From: Congeria kusceri
Taxonomy: Eukaryota; Mollusca; Bivalvia; Myida; Dreissenidae
NCBI GenBank assembly: GCA_027627225.1
Contig: CM051032.1
Coordinates: 64,273,137 to 64,337,136 of the forward strand
Length of the DNA stretch: 64,000 nt
Reading direction: 5' to 3'
Positions 33,968 through 47,664 of the stretch are shown here, piece after piece. The translations under genes and the position numbers were made by a program. Numbering within the stretch: the stretch's first letter is position 1; each line of letters begins with the position of its first letter. The notes beneath the pieces are model-generated. The model did not search any database. It was not told the DNA's origin and was given only the letters and a program-made list of their open reading frames with translations.

Positions 33968-34590
33968 ACATACTAGGTCGTTGTTCGCAGAACAACTTAA
34001 GGTACAGCTATTTCAAAGGCGAAAAGTAAAAGAACTATCATCCTAACTGCTTTAGCCCAGTCGACTACGCGAAAGTAAAAAGTACCGTTTTGAATATCGT
34101 TTAATTTGTCAAATGGTAATCATAACGATAATGAATTTAATTTAAACATGGCATTTTGGAAAAACTTAATTCAACAACTTTCAATGTAGGATCAAATATG
34201 ACTGTACTCGCGGAAGAAAATAAAATAGTACGTTATGCGACGTCTAATTCATCAATGAATAAAATCTTGGGTCACGAGGCGAGCCGAATTGAAAAAATCT
34301 AACTTTTACAAATTCATCTCGTTATCGCTAACTCATATAAAGATTATTTTTTGAGTTTAATTTGTTAAGTAGGGAATTTATATTACTCATTTTATTATTT
34401 ACGTGGCCATCATTATAACGATTAAGAAGAGTTTAACTATAGCAGTTTAGTTATTACGCAGTAGCTGTCGAATTGTTACAGAGCATTCCGGATATAGTCG
34501 AACAATTGAGGTCGGATACACTAATCATATCAGAAACTACAATAGGCAGAATTTTAAACGCGAAAAGCATGTCGGATTCGCATTTTGAAG
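33968..34590. other. Unassigned DNA
   Basis: Could be the body of a SINE headed by the tRNA-like sequence, but no second copy is seen in this window. Confidence 0.35.
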
Positions 34591-34630
34591 GACACAGGTT
34601 CGACTCCCGGCTGTGGTTGAATTTTTTTCA
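34591..34630 (+). pseudogene. tRNA 3'-half-like fragment
   Basis: GACACAGGTTCGACTCCCGG contains a B-box-like GGTTCGACTCC and is followed by a T7 run (34622-34628). No matching 5' half was found upstream. Chance similarity is possible. Confidence 0.3.
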
Positions 34631-36141
34631 TATACTTTTTTGACAGTTTTGCTACTCCACATGCTTAATAAACTGAAAGGGAATACATTTTGAGATATTT
34701 CCAAAAGAAACCAACAATGTTTTGATAGTTACTCCCCTTAAGTAACTTCAACACTTGCTAATACGGTTGAAAAGCTTGTATCACAGTCTTTGCAATTTTA
34801 TAATGTTTAATAGTTTTAATATTCAACATCTTGTTTGTGTTTAAGGTTAATATTGAGTATTGATGAACTCCACAGCTGTTGATCTTCGACGGCGTAATCA
34901 TCTGTCTTCCACAGAAAGTGTCCGGTTATGAAGTTCATAATGGTCGTTTCTCACTATATACATGTATATACAGATAATGTGTGTTAGGAATGAATATTTA
35001 ATGTCGGAATGTCGAGTAGGAATGTGATTGAATTAATATATGTGTGTAGCCCAAAGAAAGAGCATGCAATTGAAAATCGGACAAAGAATTTGTATGCTTA
35101 GGTTTCTTGTCCGACATTTTTTTTATTTTAAATTGATTGTTTTTGAAAGGCTTTGAATATATTTTACTCGTGTAGAGTTTTAAGCCGCTGAAATTGACTT
35201 TATCTAGTTTTTACACCTGATTGCGTTTTATTAGTGGCGTACGTTTGAAAATTGGCCTGCATTCATCAGCTACACATATTGAATTGAATTGACAACACAA
35301 AACAATTCAACACGCATGATTGAGAGAAAAAAATACAATAATTACACAATGACGATATATTTATTTCAAAATTTGATTTACATGTTTATGAGGCAATATT
35401 GTATTTAATCATACATATTTAATCATCCCAATCTAATTACCCAGATTGTCCATGTGCTCAGTGTTACGCAAAAGCGAACAACTTCTGTGCCTTCAGCGCT
35501 TTGATAACTTGTATGGGGATTGGTCATGAAATTATTTCTACGGCCATTCTTCCGATTCGAGTAGAGCAGTTGTCAGTTACAGGCATATGTGCACTTAGTA
35601 CTGGTAAACGGCTTAGATCGGCTAAGCTTGCCCAGGAAAAGTATGAGTAGGTTAACTGATTGCCGTGATATGACTGAAATACTGTTGAAAATGGCGAAAA
35701 ATCCAAACAAACAAACAATTTATTACTAGTACTGTTTTAAAATTAGCGTATTGGATAATTTATTACATTTTCAAACATGTGTGTTATGTTTATCTGAAAA
35801 AAAATAATTGTTTTTTTCAACTCCGGTTTAAGTTTTTCTTCCAACAGGCATCCAAAACAGCATGTCTTCAAAATATTCAGAAACAAACAAACCACATGAT
35901 TGCGATTTATGTGTAATCCAACGCAATTAAAAATGACTCAATGATATCTACTGAACACAGCAGCGAATGTATATTCACTGGCAGATAATGTTTTAACATA
36001 GTCGTTAAGCGGCATATAATGACGTCATCATTACACAACTCATTTCCAAGATATAAACATAGTCTACGTGAATAAAATAGTTCGTCATTTTTGGGGCATT
36101 TTAAAGAACATTATGCTGAAAAAGTGTATAATAAATGGAAT
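34631..36141. other. Unassigned AT-rich DNA
   Basis: No gene recognised. A CRE-like TGACGTCA is at 36020-36027. Confidence 0.4.
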
Positions 36142-36290
36142 ATTACACGAGTATGGTGTTCTGAGAACTTGTATCAGTCTCGTTGGTTGTGTCAAGTAGC
36201 ATCGCACTCGAGGATGCGCCTCTCGTGCAATACGACTTCACACAACCAACTCGGCTGATACAAGTTCTCAGAACATCATACTAGTATAAT
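36142..36290. mobile_element. Foldback hairpin element, 56-base arms
   Basis: Left arm 36142-36197 (with TTCTGAGAACTTGTATCAGT) pairs with right arm 36235-36290 with about eight mismatches. The ~37-base centre holds GATGCGCCTCTCGTGC. Same general design as 16548-16679 and 29585-29767 but unrelated sequence. Confidence 0.8.
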
Positions 36291-37139
36291 AGTCTATATT
36301 TATCTGAAAGAAATAAACAGATAACAGTGATAAACGAATAGATATCAAGCAGTACATGATGATGTTTTGAAGTTCTCCCCAATATATGTTGGTAAAGAGC
36401 AACGAAATACAGATTACCACAGTAGCTGGAATGTTATGCACCTATCAATACTTTCCCTCGGGGGGGGGGGGGGGGGGGCATATCTTGGACTTGAGACTGA
36501 AAGCGATTCACGACAGGAATTGGACAAGTCGAATGATTCCTGGTCCAACGAAATAGACTTTGGTTTGGTCGGATTTTAGATCCCGGTGATACTGGGCCTC
36601 CTGATCATTTGATGCACCAAGCATCTCCCACTGAAGGGTTTAGACTAAAATGCTTGGCCCAAGGGTGGGGAATTAGACCCCAAAAAATAAAATTAGTATA
36701 ATTCCCCAGTGTCAGCCCGCCGCCCCCGCCTGGGGGGAAATATTAATAGGTACATAATCCTTTCTACAAGTATTTACAGAAACATGAAAATTAAATATAA
36801 CATTCGCCTAGCACTTGCTTTAACGTGTGTACATGCTTTCGCGATAGCCGGGGTCTTTTATAACAAACATCGAAAGAATGTACGACTTTTATTACGGCAA
36901 ACTCACAGTGGTCTCCCTTGATTTGTTGTTTGCAATATTGCGTATCAAGGGAGATCACTGTAAACACCTTGTTTTATTCTGTGACTATATCGCTTACGAT
37001 CGTTAACGTTTTATTTCAAACCGCAGCCTTTTGACATTTTTGATGAGCTTTGTTAGCTATTACATAAGTACATTATTGATAGAGAAAATCTACGGAAGTT
37101 TTGCTCCAAAATGTTCATCATATCCAAATGCTTACTCGT
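36291..37139. other. Unassigned DNA with a poly-G run
   Basis: A run of 19 G at 36460-36478, a possible quadruplex former and a likely length-uncertain site. Around 36900-36965 two pieces of GTGGTCTCCCTTGATTTG and its complement-like CAAGGGAGATCACTG form a small inverted repeat. No gene recognised. Confidence 0.5.
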
Positions 37140-37365
37140 AAACAATTAGTATCATCGATCGAATGCGAAAGCACATAAATCCATTTATCATGATATATAT
37201 TTTCCGCACAGGCATGCGCGCCTGACGATATTATCACTGAACAAATACGATGAAATGTTTCACACCAGTCGTAAATTCAACAGGTAAATTGCTTTATAAT
37301 TGTGCGTGGATTTGTACAGGAGATAGAATGTTCAAGTTGTTACATAATTTCCGATTTGCGCCGTT
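37140..37365 (+). repeat. Diverged duplicated block A, copy 1
   Basis: Shares order and sequence with 46440-46665: GCGAAAGC with CATAAATC, CGCGCCTGACGAT, TATCACTGAACAAATACGAT, TAATTGTGCGTGGATTTGTA. Same orientation, non-coding. Confidence 0.7.
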
Positions 37366-37606
37366 CAAAAGTAGGTGAACGGGAAATTATTACGGATGTT
37401 TGATGACCATTCTGATAACCGTTTACAGTCTGAATTATTGTCCTAATGGAGGTAGGTTATAAAACTTCATACAAAAACTAAATTTATGTCATTAAACTAA
37501 ATTAATGTAAATACATGCATTAATTAACGATAATACTCTGTAGTACAACTAAAAAAAAGAAGACTTTGTTTGGAGGACATTATCTTCTCAATTTGTTTTA
37601 ATATAC
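37366..37606. other. Short flank before the 24-bp array
   Basis: No feature recognised. Confidence 0.4.
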
Positions 37607-38494
37607 TGTGCCATATATGTAGCGAGTGATTGTGCCACATATGTAGAGATATATTGTGCCACATATGTAGAGATATATTGTGCCACATATGTAGAGATAT
37701 ATTGTGCCACATATGTAGAGATATATTGTGCCACATATGTAGAGATATATTGTGCCACATATGTAGAGATATATTGTGCCACATATGTAGAGATATATTG
37801 TGCCACATATGTAGAGATATATTGTGCCACATATGTAGAGAGTGATTGTGCCACATATGTAGAGATATATTGTGCCACATATGTAGAGATATATTGTGCC
37901 ACATATGTAGAGATATATTGTGCCACATATGTAGAGATATATTGTGCCACATATGTAGAGATATATTGTGCCACATATGTAGAGATATATTGTGCCACAT
38001 ATGTAGAGATATATTGTGCCACATATGTAGAGATATATTGTGCCACATATGTAGAGATATATTGTGCCACATATGCAGAGATATATTGTGCCACATATGT
38101 AGCGATATATTGTGCCACATATGTAGAGATATATTGTGCCACATATGTAGAGATATATTGTGCCACATATGTAGAGATATATTGTGCCACATATGTAGAG
38201 ATATATTGTGCCACATATGCAGAGATATATTGTGCCACATATGTAGAGATATATTGTGCCACATATGTAGAGATATATTGTGCCACATATGTAGAGATAT
38301 ATTGTGCCACATATGTAGAGATATATTGTGCCACATATGTAGAGATATATTGTGCCACATATGTAGAGATATATTGTGCCACATATGTAGAGAGTGATTG
38401 TGCCACATATGTAGAGAGTGATTGTGCCACATATGTAGAGATATATTGTGCCACATATGTAGAGAGTGATTGTGCCACATATGTAGAGAGTGAT
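37607..38494. repeat. 24-bp minisatellite, 37 units
   Basis: Unit TGTGCCACATATGTAGAGAT followed by ATAT, exactly 37 × 24 bases. The main variant ends GAGAGTGAT instead of GAGATATAT, at both array edges and once inside. Because 24 is a multiple of three and the unit lacks stops in most frames, long frames open on both strands (up to 357 codons). They are translations of the repeat, not genes. Confidence 0.97.
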
Positions 38495-38766
38495 TGTTAT
38501 AAGTATTAAATTATGGATGCTGTTATAAGTAAACACATTAATTATGTATATGTATATGTATATTATATGTATATTATGTATATTATGTATATAATGTATA
38601 TTATGTATATGTATATTATGTATATTCTGTATATGTATATTGTGCCACATATGTGTTATAAGTATACACATAAATTATGTATATGTATATTGTGCCACAT
38701 ATGTAGAGAGTGATTGTTATAAGTATTAAATTATGGATGCTGTTATAAGTATACACATTAATTATG
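38495..38766. repeat. Duplicated array edge and TATG/TATT microsatellite
   Basis: TAAGTATTAAATTATGGATG with TGTTATAAGTA and CACATTAATTATG occurs at about 38499 and 38720. Between them lies a TATGTATAT-type microsatellite and two stray 24-bp units. The array edge itself was therefore duplicated over ~220 bases. Confidence 0.85.
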
Positions 38767-38970
38767 ACGGATAACATATTTGATAAATTAGCACGACGGA
38801 GTAAAATCCTACCTGAGTTAAATTTATGCCATCATTTTCTATATTAAGAGACTATGTGTACAAAAAGGGCACAAAGGGGCAAAAACTGCAGTAAAAAAAT
38901 ATCAATTTTGAATATTAATATCGGCATGTAATAAAGATTAAAAAATGTACAATAAAGGTAAAAGTGTATA
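38767..38970. other. Short unassigned stretch
   Basis: No feature recognised. Confidence 0.4.
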
Positions 38971-38972
38971 TG

Positions 38973-39311
<339 letters not shown>

Positions 39312-39330
39312 ATATATATATTATAATTAA

Positions 39331-39500
39331 GGTCGTGTTTGTTTGGCACTTTTCTTGTTTACACTTTGACTTCAGATACGTGGGTATCTAATACTACAAT
39401 ATTAGAAATACAAATCAGAATAGCGCAGCTGGTTAGAGTGCTGTCAATTGTCATTTTTTTCGTACGATAGTGAGTTTGATGTCCATTCTGAATTTTCTTT
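39331..39500 (+). mobile_element. tRNA-like SINE family with upstream leader, copy 1
   Basis: A leader with GGTCGTGTTTGTTTGGC and TTGTTTACACTTTGAC is followed by GTGGGTATCTAATA. A tRNA-like part (39419-39492) then has the A box TAGCGCAGCTGGTTAGAGTG and a decayed B box GAGTTTGATGTC. Related copies are at 49779-50240 and 54645-55180. Confidence 0.6.
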
Positions 39501-40434
39501 TGTTTTAAGGATTTGTGTTTATTTTGTGTTGCTTTTTTTCAGAATTTTCCAAATGTGGTAAATTGTTGATACTAAATTTATGATAAACGCATTTGTATTT
39601 GTCATTTTTCAACGTCATAATTGCTGCTGACGATCACTTTTTCATGAGCTTGTGCTTCCAAAGGACATATATTCTTACAAAATACATACGAAATATACGG
39701 TATTACTGTTCATGCTTGAGGTCTTTTACAATAGCATTGATCATTATAACCGATTATAAAACAAATTTGCACAAATGTTCAGCTTATGATACCCAAAGTT
39801 TTTTTTTGAGCATTTAACTTCCATGATATTAAAGACACAACAAGGTGATACACGTTAAGCTCAGAGTATAAGTTTCATGTTGAGATAACAAACCTAAACA
39901 CAAATGCATAATAAGCTAACAACTTTATACACATTTTCATAAAATATTTGGAATTTTAACAGCTTAAAGTTCAGTGTGGTGTTTACATTTGCAACACTAC
40001 GCAACTAGCCGAAGTTCCTCGTGCTTTATGTAGAATATCGTGCAGCTCGCCGAATCTTAACGGTGAATAGGCGGATCGCAACGACAATTGACAGTAAATA
40101 AAGCTAGTGTTTGTAAACAGTTTTACTTGGAGGATTAGTGTTTTGCAATAAACAGTATCGAGCAAACCAAATGTTTCTGACGTAGATTATATACTTACGT
40201 AAACACATGCTAAGACATAATATAAGATAATCGTTTTATTGTATAGTCTGGATTTTGGCCATTTTAACCTTTTATTTGGCTTTAAGTTTGTTTAAATAAT
40301 GATTGTAAAGTCATTTTGTTGACTGTATTTTGGGAATGATTGCACTTTCCTTTTTTAAAATAGAAAGCATTGTATGTCATTTACCAGACCCGCTGCTCAT
40401 TTGATTTCGCAAAATAATCAAGGGACTTCTATAA
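39501..40434. other. Unassigned AT-rich DNA
   Basis: No gene recognised. Confidence 0.4.
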
Positions 40435-40790
40435 ACCAAATAACTCGCATGTGAATACATTTTGAACCAGTTCCAGACAAATCATCAAACGCCGATAATG
40501 CGTTTCTAGTGCTCATAGAAAAGTCTTCCCGTGTGACAGTGTCTTCGTTATAATGAACATTAACTGACGTTGTATTTTTTGCTTCCACCTGATATTGCTC
40601 ATTAACAGGTTCAAGCAAAGGTCTGGCAAAGTATGTCGTCAACAGCTGTGTGTGATTACCAGGCATTGGAATTATGTATGTATACGTTACTTAGCAACCA
40701 TAGTAACTGTGGAACAATTGTATCTTTTTTAAACTTGATTAGAGGTAATCAAATACTATTTTGTAAAGATAACAGGATCACGATTATACA
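40435..40790 (+). repeat. Diverged duplicated block B, copy 1
   Basis: Matches 47665-47975 in the same orientation: CCAGTTCCAGACAA, CCGATAATGCGTTTC, GTGTGACAGTGTCTTCG, CACCTGATATTGCT, TAGAGGTA. Non-coding. Confidence 0.7.
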
Positions 40791-40811
40791 TCTTTCATTT
40801 AGGCAACATCT

Positions 40812-41208
<397 letters not shown>

Positions 41209-41408
41209 NNNNNNNNNNNNNNNNNNNNNNNNNNNNNNNNNNNNNNNNNNNNNNNNNNNNNNNNNNNNNNNNNNNNNNNNNNNNNNNNNNNNNNNNNNNN
41301 NNNNNNNNNNNNNNNNNNNNNNNNNNNNNNNNNNNNNNNNNNNNNNNNNNNNNNNNNNNNNNNNNNNNNNNNNNNNNNNNNNNNNNNNNNNNNNNNNNNN
41401 NNNNNNNN
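41209..41408. other. Assembly gap, exactly 200 N
   Basis: A round-number N block, probably a placeholder where the microsatellite could not be assembled. Confidence 0.98.
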
Positions 41409-41699
41409 ATATTGTTTTGTTTATTTTACCTGTTTTTCCAATAATTACGTGTTTTGGATAAATAAGTGTTTTGTTTTTATAGAATCCACTTCAAAACAAT
41501 TGTTATGATATAAGAGACAGGTTTTGAATATTCATTCAGTTATAGAGTCTTCAACTTGACCATTTACCCCAAAAAAAAAATTCCTACCTATCTACCCTAT
41601 TTTGGGGGGGGGGGGATGTAACCTAAAACATACATTTTTTACGCCTAATCACAAACTTTAAATATTGACCAATAGGTATAAAAGTTCATTGGAATAAAC
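41409..41699. other. Short stretch with a small inverted repeat and G12 run
   Basis: ATATTGACCAAT near 41662 and ATTGGTCAATAT near 41706 form a stem with a ~30-base loop. A G12 run lies at 41604-41615. Confidence 0.6.
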
Positions 41700-41791
41700 T
41701 CTTTTCATTGGTCAATATGATTATGATTATTATGATTTTGATGATGATTATTATTATTATGATTTTGATTATAATGATGATGATGATGATG

Positions 41792-41832
<41 letters not shown>
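41700..41832. repeat. GAT/TTA-type microsatellite
   Basis: Mixed TGA, GAT and TTA runs ending in (ATT)n. Confidence 0.95.
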
Positions 41833-41858
41833 GTTTAAAACTTTTTTCAAAAACAACA

Positions 41859-42110
41859 TCATCCGATCAAGTCATGGAAAAGTATTCATAAAAAAGGCCT
41901 TGCATCTTTTCTGTCTGAGAGAAATCTCATTGCAATTAACATCGGTCGGTGTTCTGTTAAAGGATGTTATTGCAAACCTCCTGACAGTACAATATCTTAT
42001 TAAGAGACCATTGATTCGCCTCATCGATAAATAGTTCGTTTCCTGTGGAAATGGTTTGCCGATTAGAAATATGTTATGAGTAAATGTTGTATTAACTCGA
42101 CACATTTTCC
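41859..42110 (+). repeat. Dispersed repeat block C, copy 1
   Basis: Matches 54405-54590: AATTAACATC, CGGTGTTCTGTTA, AAGAGACCATTGATTCGCCT with CATCGATAAATAGTT, and GAAATATGTTATGA. Same orientation. Non-coding. Confidence 0.75.
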
Positions 42111-42626
42111 TCGTGCTTGATTGTGTAAACGGTAACTTAGGTTGACCTTATTAGCATCGAATGTTGTCGAATACATTTTTTTCCTATATTATTTCCTTGG
42201 TAGTATATTGCAAGCTTATTGGGTTTTTACATACTTACGTTTCCATTTAGGCTACTACACGGTTTGTTAGCCTGGTAAAGGTACTATATCTACGAAAACG
42301 TGATATCCTACACTACAGTACAGCATTTTAAATGCTGTTGTGTTGTTAAATGAGCAATACAACTGCGTATACATTAAACAGAGTTGGAATTAACACGTGA
42401 GGAAAACAAAAAAATAAAACAAAAAACTTCAAATAAGGAAAACCATGAGTAGTAATAGAAGTCGTAATGACAAATGGACTTGACAGCCCTCTTACCACCT
42501 GCGATATTCTGACTTGTAAGAAATCATGTTCCAACTGTGGTTATATGAGATACTCACAATTCTGACATCAAAATGTAAACAAAAAAAGGGCTAAACAAAC
42601 ATGACTTAAATAATACATGTTTAATT
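42111..42626. other. Unassigned AT-rich DNA
   Basis: No feature recognised. Confidence 0.4.
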
Positions 42627-42809
42627 GAGGCGTGTCGCGGGAAAACCAGGCTTAATGCATGTGCGTAAAGTGTCGTCCTGGATCAGCCTGTGCAGTCCGC
42701 ACAGGCTAATCCGGGACGACACTTTCCGCTTACAGTGGATTTGTGTTTAGAAGAGGCTTCCTTGAAACAGAAAATACCATAAAAGCTGAAAGTGCCGTCC
42801 TGGATTAGG
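42627..42809. mobile_element. Palindromic short element, left two thirds
   Basis: Starts GAGGCGTGTCGCGGGAAAAC, runs through the left arm and centre and breaks off in the right arm at GTCCTGGATTAG (42809). Confidence 0.9.
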
Positions 42810-44167
42810 CCATTAGGTTTTGAGCTCTGTCAGCCGAAAAAAAAAACATTTTGATAAGAGTTAAAAGCGCTAACGAACGAGCGTCTAGTCACTCTGATCA
42901 TTGATATTTACTTCAGCTACCACTACGATTGTGCTTTTTTTTGATTTTCCGGATATTGTATATGCCATTTTGATAGACAAAAGATAGTGCCAATAGTATT
43001 GGTGTTGTTTAATCCTTTGTATCCAATAGTTGCCGCCCTTTGTTCCAACATTGCCATGGTACAGTTTTGTCAATAAAGCATATTTACAAAGTTCGTCGGA
43101 GCTTTCCTTCCTTTCTGGTATGGTGGCAGTGGCATTAACGAATCAACTACGCATAATCAAGACTCGAAAATCAGTATATACGGCAATAATAACATACATG
43201 TTCGGAAAGGAACTGTTCTCAGCATGAAAACGACGAGACGGTTCATGTCAAGTAGCTGCTCAATCTTTGCATCTTTCTTAGACACATAAACCACCCGGTC
43301 AATCAGTATCTCAATGGCTACTTAACGAGACCCTAAGCAGTGGCGTAACAATGAGAATGAACGTACTGTATGACATCGTTTGAGTCATGGCTTCAAAACC
43401 TACAAAAAGGCTACATAACACTCTCCTTGGACACTTTTCTTAGTCAAGGGGTTAGACGGACAATACGGTTAGCACAAATCCTCTGCATGGGTTCACCGAC
43501 AATGGAGAGGACGTTCCACAAACAAGTCGCCACACGGCTGCACAGAAAGTCACTCACCTTGAGTTAATGAAAGACCAAATAGCTAACATTTGCCCTATGA
43601 TATCAAGAAAGTAGATAGAGAACGATTCAACAGGATTGAATGACTTTTGGCAAGCAATTCTTTCTTCCTTAATGATGGTTTATTTGAATGCGACATACAA
43701 CACTAGCAAAAATAAACAAAGCGAAACTCCAGTTGCGACAGCAGGAGATAACTCTTATTAGCAGCCCGAGGTGCCACCAGGCACACGCATACATACAATG
43801 TGAAAAAGTAACAACAAACTAGGATTCAGTCGAAATTTAATGGGGTCATCTTTGAAAAAATGCTTGTGTGAATTTATGAACTTTGAGCATGTTATTATGC
43901 TAAATTTCTGTAAACTCAACTGTTGAAAACTCTTGTTATATTTCAATATTCCATTAATTGCTAGTCTTTAAAGTAGTCAGTAGTTTTAAATATGTTTCAT
44001 ATGCTGTTTTTGTTATTAAAGCATCAAAACTATTCCATTTTCTGTTATCAAGATCAATAAACTTTGTTTGTTTTTTCGAACCGAGTTAGTGTGTTTTTGT
44101 GAATAGGTAGCTAGGTTTTACAAAATGAGGTTGACGCTTAACAAAATATAAAAACAGAATGGCCTTA
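42810..44167. other. Unassigned DNA
   Basis: No gene supported; a 65-codon frame at 43370-43567 and others have no motif. Confidence 0.4.
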
Positions 44168-44203
44168 GCATGCATTAAGCCCGGGTTTCCCACGATACGC
44201 CTC
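44168..44203. mobile_element. Palindromic short element, terminal scrap
   Basis: GCATGCATTAAGCCCGGGTT then CCCACGATACGCCTC: the outermost ~36 bases of the right end. Confidence 0.75.
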
Positions 44204-46439
44204 AGTTATTTTTTTCAGAATACGTAAGTATTTTATATTATAAGTACATTATTTTAACCTGTATAATCGTAATGTATACTAGTAATATATCAATAAACAT
44301 ATCCTTTTAAACGCACACAGCTTGAACACATATCGTTACTGGTAATATGCCTTCATAAGCATCAGTTTAGTGTAGGTACATGTGTGTACTTCAACATAAA
44401 GATGTGACATTTTTTCCGCATAGGGGAGAATGAAAAATGCACATTTATTCCACCTGTTTCCTAGGCTTTTTGTTGCTGTTGTCAATATGCAAGAGGGTAC
44501 AATTATTCTTACATTATGTTTTACTACAATTACCATTTGCCTACAAATAATTACGAATTTTCGTTTGGCACACAGAAAACAAATATTAAAAAATTCAGTT
44601 GCTTTTAATACATAAGGCTAAAAAAAAGTTAATGATTTGTTTCTCATGCAGCACCGCAACGTTTTCATATGGCCCGCCACGAATTTGATTTAATGCCAAA
44701 TTCAATTTATTTACTATTTTTTGACGATCGCGCCGGGGTTTTAAAGGAGCAGTCCAGAAATATGTTAATAAAAATAAAACTTTGCAGAAAGTGTTTCTAA
44801 TGGGCATGTTATCGAACAAAATACAACAACTACGCATTGAAATCTGTGAATTATTAACATTTTGGTAACTTGCTATCGTCTATTTTCTGTATGCGAAAAC
44901 TGGTGATGATTCTGGAGTAAACCAGCATGCACATTATAGTATATTCCGTTCGTACCAAGTGCTTTTGAACTATGCCTTTCGTAAATAAGAAACAGATTTC
45001 GGACGAAAAAACAACATAAACGTTCATAAAAACTATTACTAAAATTACGATGTATTGAATTAGATCCCATGGACAGCGGCTTAAAATTACACGAATCCGC
45101 ATTTTAAAATAGCGGAAGAAGAGTAATCCTGTAGAGATTTTGGTATTTCCAGTAACTTTCTTCTTGTCTGATTTAATTATATACATCGGATATACACAAA
45201 TTGTGAAATGCTGTGTAAAATTTAAAAAAAAAAAAAACAGTCATTTTCGATTGGGAACCTTTATAAATATCGTCTAATTGTTGATTTATACTTATGTTTC
45301 GTAGATGCTTTTGCTTGTGTAATAGATTCCATATCTTTAAAAAAAAAATATGTATCAGTATAAGTCCTATGGAAAAAAACGAAAATGCCAGCTGCACTGA
45401 CAAGTGTTGATTTTCCTTTCCAAAAATTATTGGTGATTTTTTGCAAAAATAATTCCTGTTTTTGACAGTTATAAAAATATGAATTACGAAAAGTTAAATG
45501 CTATAAATAGAAGTACTTTAATGCTGATGGTATATTAATTTGAAGGCACTTATGCTAATTATGAACATTCAAATTGATTGCCTTTTTACGTCAGCTTGCA
45601 TAAATGACCGTTTTGATTAATAAATCTATATTTCGAATTTTATTATAAAAAAAAGTGATGCTTATGTTGTTCTTAAAACTTAGAATTGTCTTTAATCTGA
45701 ACGTATTTACTTGTTTTAATAATCCATTACGTAGTGTCCATAGAAAAGAGTAGGAGAAACTATTTTTTTTTAAATACTTCCATAAAAATAAATTTGCCCT
45801 CCCTCCTGGTTTTTTGGAAAAAGTGCCTGAGAAACAATTCATTACTTTTTTTTAGACTAACTATTATAACATGGTAAATGTTTAGTCGTCACTGCTATAA
45901 TGACGAGCTTACTTTCTTTAAAGATTTGAAACTCATTGGCAATAGCCCATACAACATAGGAGTACGGAAACACGAAACAAACCTAAAACACAAATACGAG
46001 TAAAACTGGGGTGGGTTTCATGGCACCCGAACCTAACACTTGCCAAGAATTACTCACCATACATATATAGGCTCAGAGCATGGCATTTCAATTTGAACAG
46101 AAATGAAAGAAACTACATTATTTAAATGAATTACAGTTTAATCAGACGGGGTTGTTATTATCCATATATGATACATTGTCAAATAATGTTTCGTTAATTG
46201 AAACATAGCTGAGGTTAAAGGTTAAAGTTATCAAAACGTTTTAATTGCACGAAGATTAAAAAAAAAAAAACCCAGACATTTTACGTATTTCAGACACTGA
46301 CGGTATAACAAGCCAGTTTTAGATAGTCGAACTCATTATATGATTATACTGACAATCAAGCAACTCTGGATCTGCCTCTCTATAGTATACATACACACTT
46401 GTCAAAAATATATAATGAAGAGTTGAAACCATGTTTAAT
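44204..46439. other. Unassigned AT-rich DNA
   Basis: 2.2 kb without a recognised gene or repeat. Minus-strand frames at 44854-45186 and 45173-45403 have no domain and sit in AT-rich sequence with long A/T runs. Confidence 0.4.
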
Positions 46440-46665
46440 TACTCGCATCATAAATCGATTGCGAAAGCGCATAAATCTATTTGTAATGACAGATATTTCC
46501 AGCGCAGGCAAACGCGCCTGACGATTTTATCACTGAACAAATACGATCAAATGTTTAGCTCACGACGTGAATTAGAGAATTAAATCCTATATAATTGTGC
46601 GTGGATTTGTACATAGGATAGAATGTTAAAGTTGTTACATTTTTTGCGTAATTCAACAGCAGGAG
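46440..46665 (+). repeat. Diverged duplicated block A, copy 2
   Basis: Counterpart of 37140-37365, in the same orientation. Confidence 0.7.
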
Positions 46666-47215
46666 ATTCGAAATATAGATATAAGATTGCTACGTTGATA
46701 AATGTTTGCAGTATTGAGTATCATTTCAATAAAGATAGGTAATGACAGTTCATTAATTATTGTTATCGTTGTTATAGCATTCATATGCAATTGAAACAGA
46801 AGAAAAAAGCGTATTTTCGAAGACTTTGTGTTCACTGTGGTTTCATCAATTATGGTCTCACTTTTTGTGTGGTTATGTAAGTATAGGTTAAATTATTTGT
46901 GATGTTATAAGTTCATACGTTTTAAATACCTGATGTCATGTTTAAATAATTATAAAGCATTTGTTAAGGCAGTCGGCTTCTGTAACAAACAGTATGGTTA
47001 TAAGCAAACACGTGTCTATATGTAAACAATTGAACGCCAAACATAACGCTAAAATTCAGCGGATTTAGATTTGGCTGTTGATTACGTCATGGCGTATTGG
47101 CATTTGACCACACGACAATATAGACACTGTCGTATTCAATGGGGAATAGGTCCTATGTCAGAATACATCGAAACTAAATAGAGGCCAATGCATAAAAATG
47201 CATATAGAATATATG
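46666..47215. other. Unassigned DNA
   Basis: No feature recognised. Confidence 0.4.
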
Positions 47216-47562
47216 TTATCTCATCATCACGCAGACATTGACGAAATAAAACCCCGTGTGATAAACTTAGCAGTTCGGGATAAAGCAAACACGCGCAGTC
47301 TAATGACGTCATACTGTTGATTTTCGTGACGTCATTGTCTGTGTTTCGTAAAATTTTGTGTGTTTTCTTTCGTTTGTTTTCAAAATAAAGACATTAAGTG
47401 ATGGGATAACTAGAACACTAGTTTAATGTTGAATAAAGATACATTTATTTCCTCGGCACGAAAACGTGAAACAATTGCCAAGGCTCGTGGTTCAGGTTTT
47501 ATAAGCCTCGGTGTCGCTTAAAGAACTTAACTTTATTTACCACTAACCTTCTATTCTCAATA
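47216..47562 (+). mobile_element. CRE-bearing hairpin element, copy 2
   Basis: Counterpart of 31369-31710. The TGACGTCA octamers are at 47304-47311 and 47327-47334. The hairpin is more diverged (TGAATAAAGATACATTTATT with TCCTCGGCACGAAAACG). Confidence 0.78.
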
Positions 47563-47664
47563 CATTTTGTTCCGAAACTAGATTTTTAGACTATTAAATC
47601 TAGAACAATTTATTGCGTAATGTGACTTAAAAATGTTCCAAATAGGTCACATGTAAGAACAGTT

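Noticed and set aside
37524..38671. Minus-strand frames of 296-357 codons
   Set aside because: They are direct translations of the 24-bp minisatellite in three frames; no start context or non-repeat coding sequence.
41872..42105. Open frames in block C on both strands
   Set aside because: Not maintained in the second copy at 54405-54590, so coding is unlikely.
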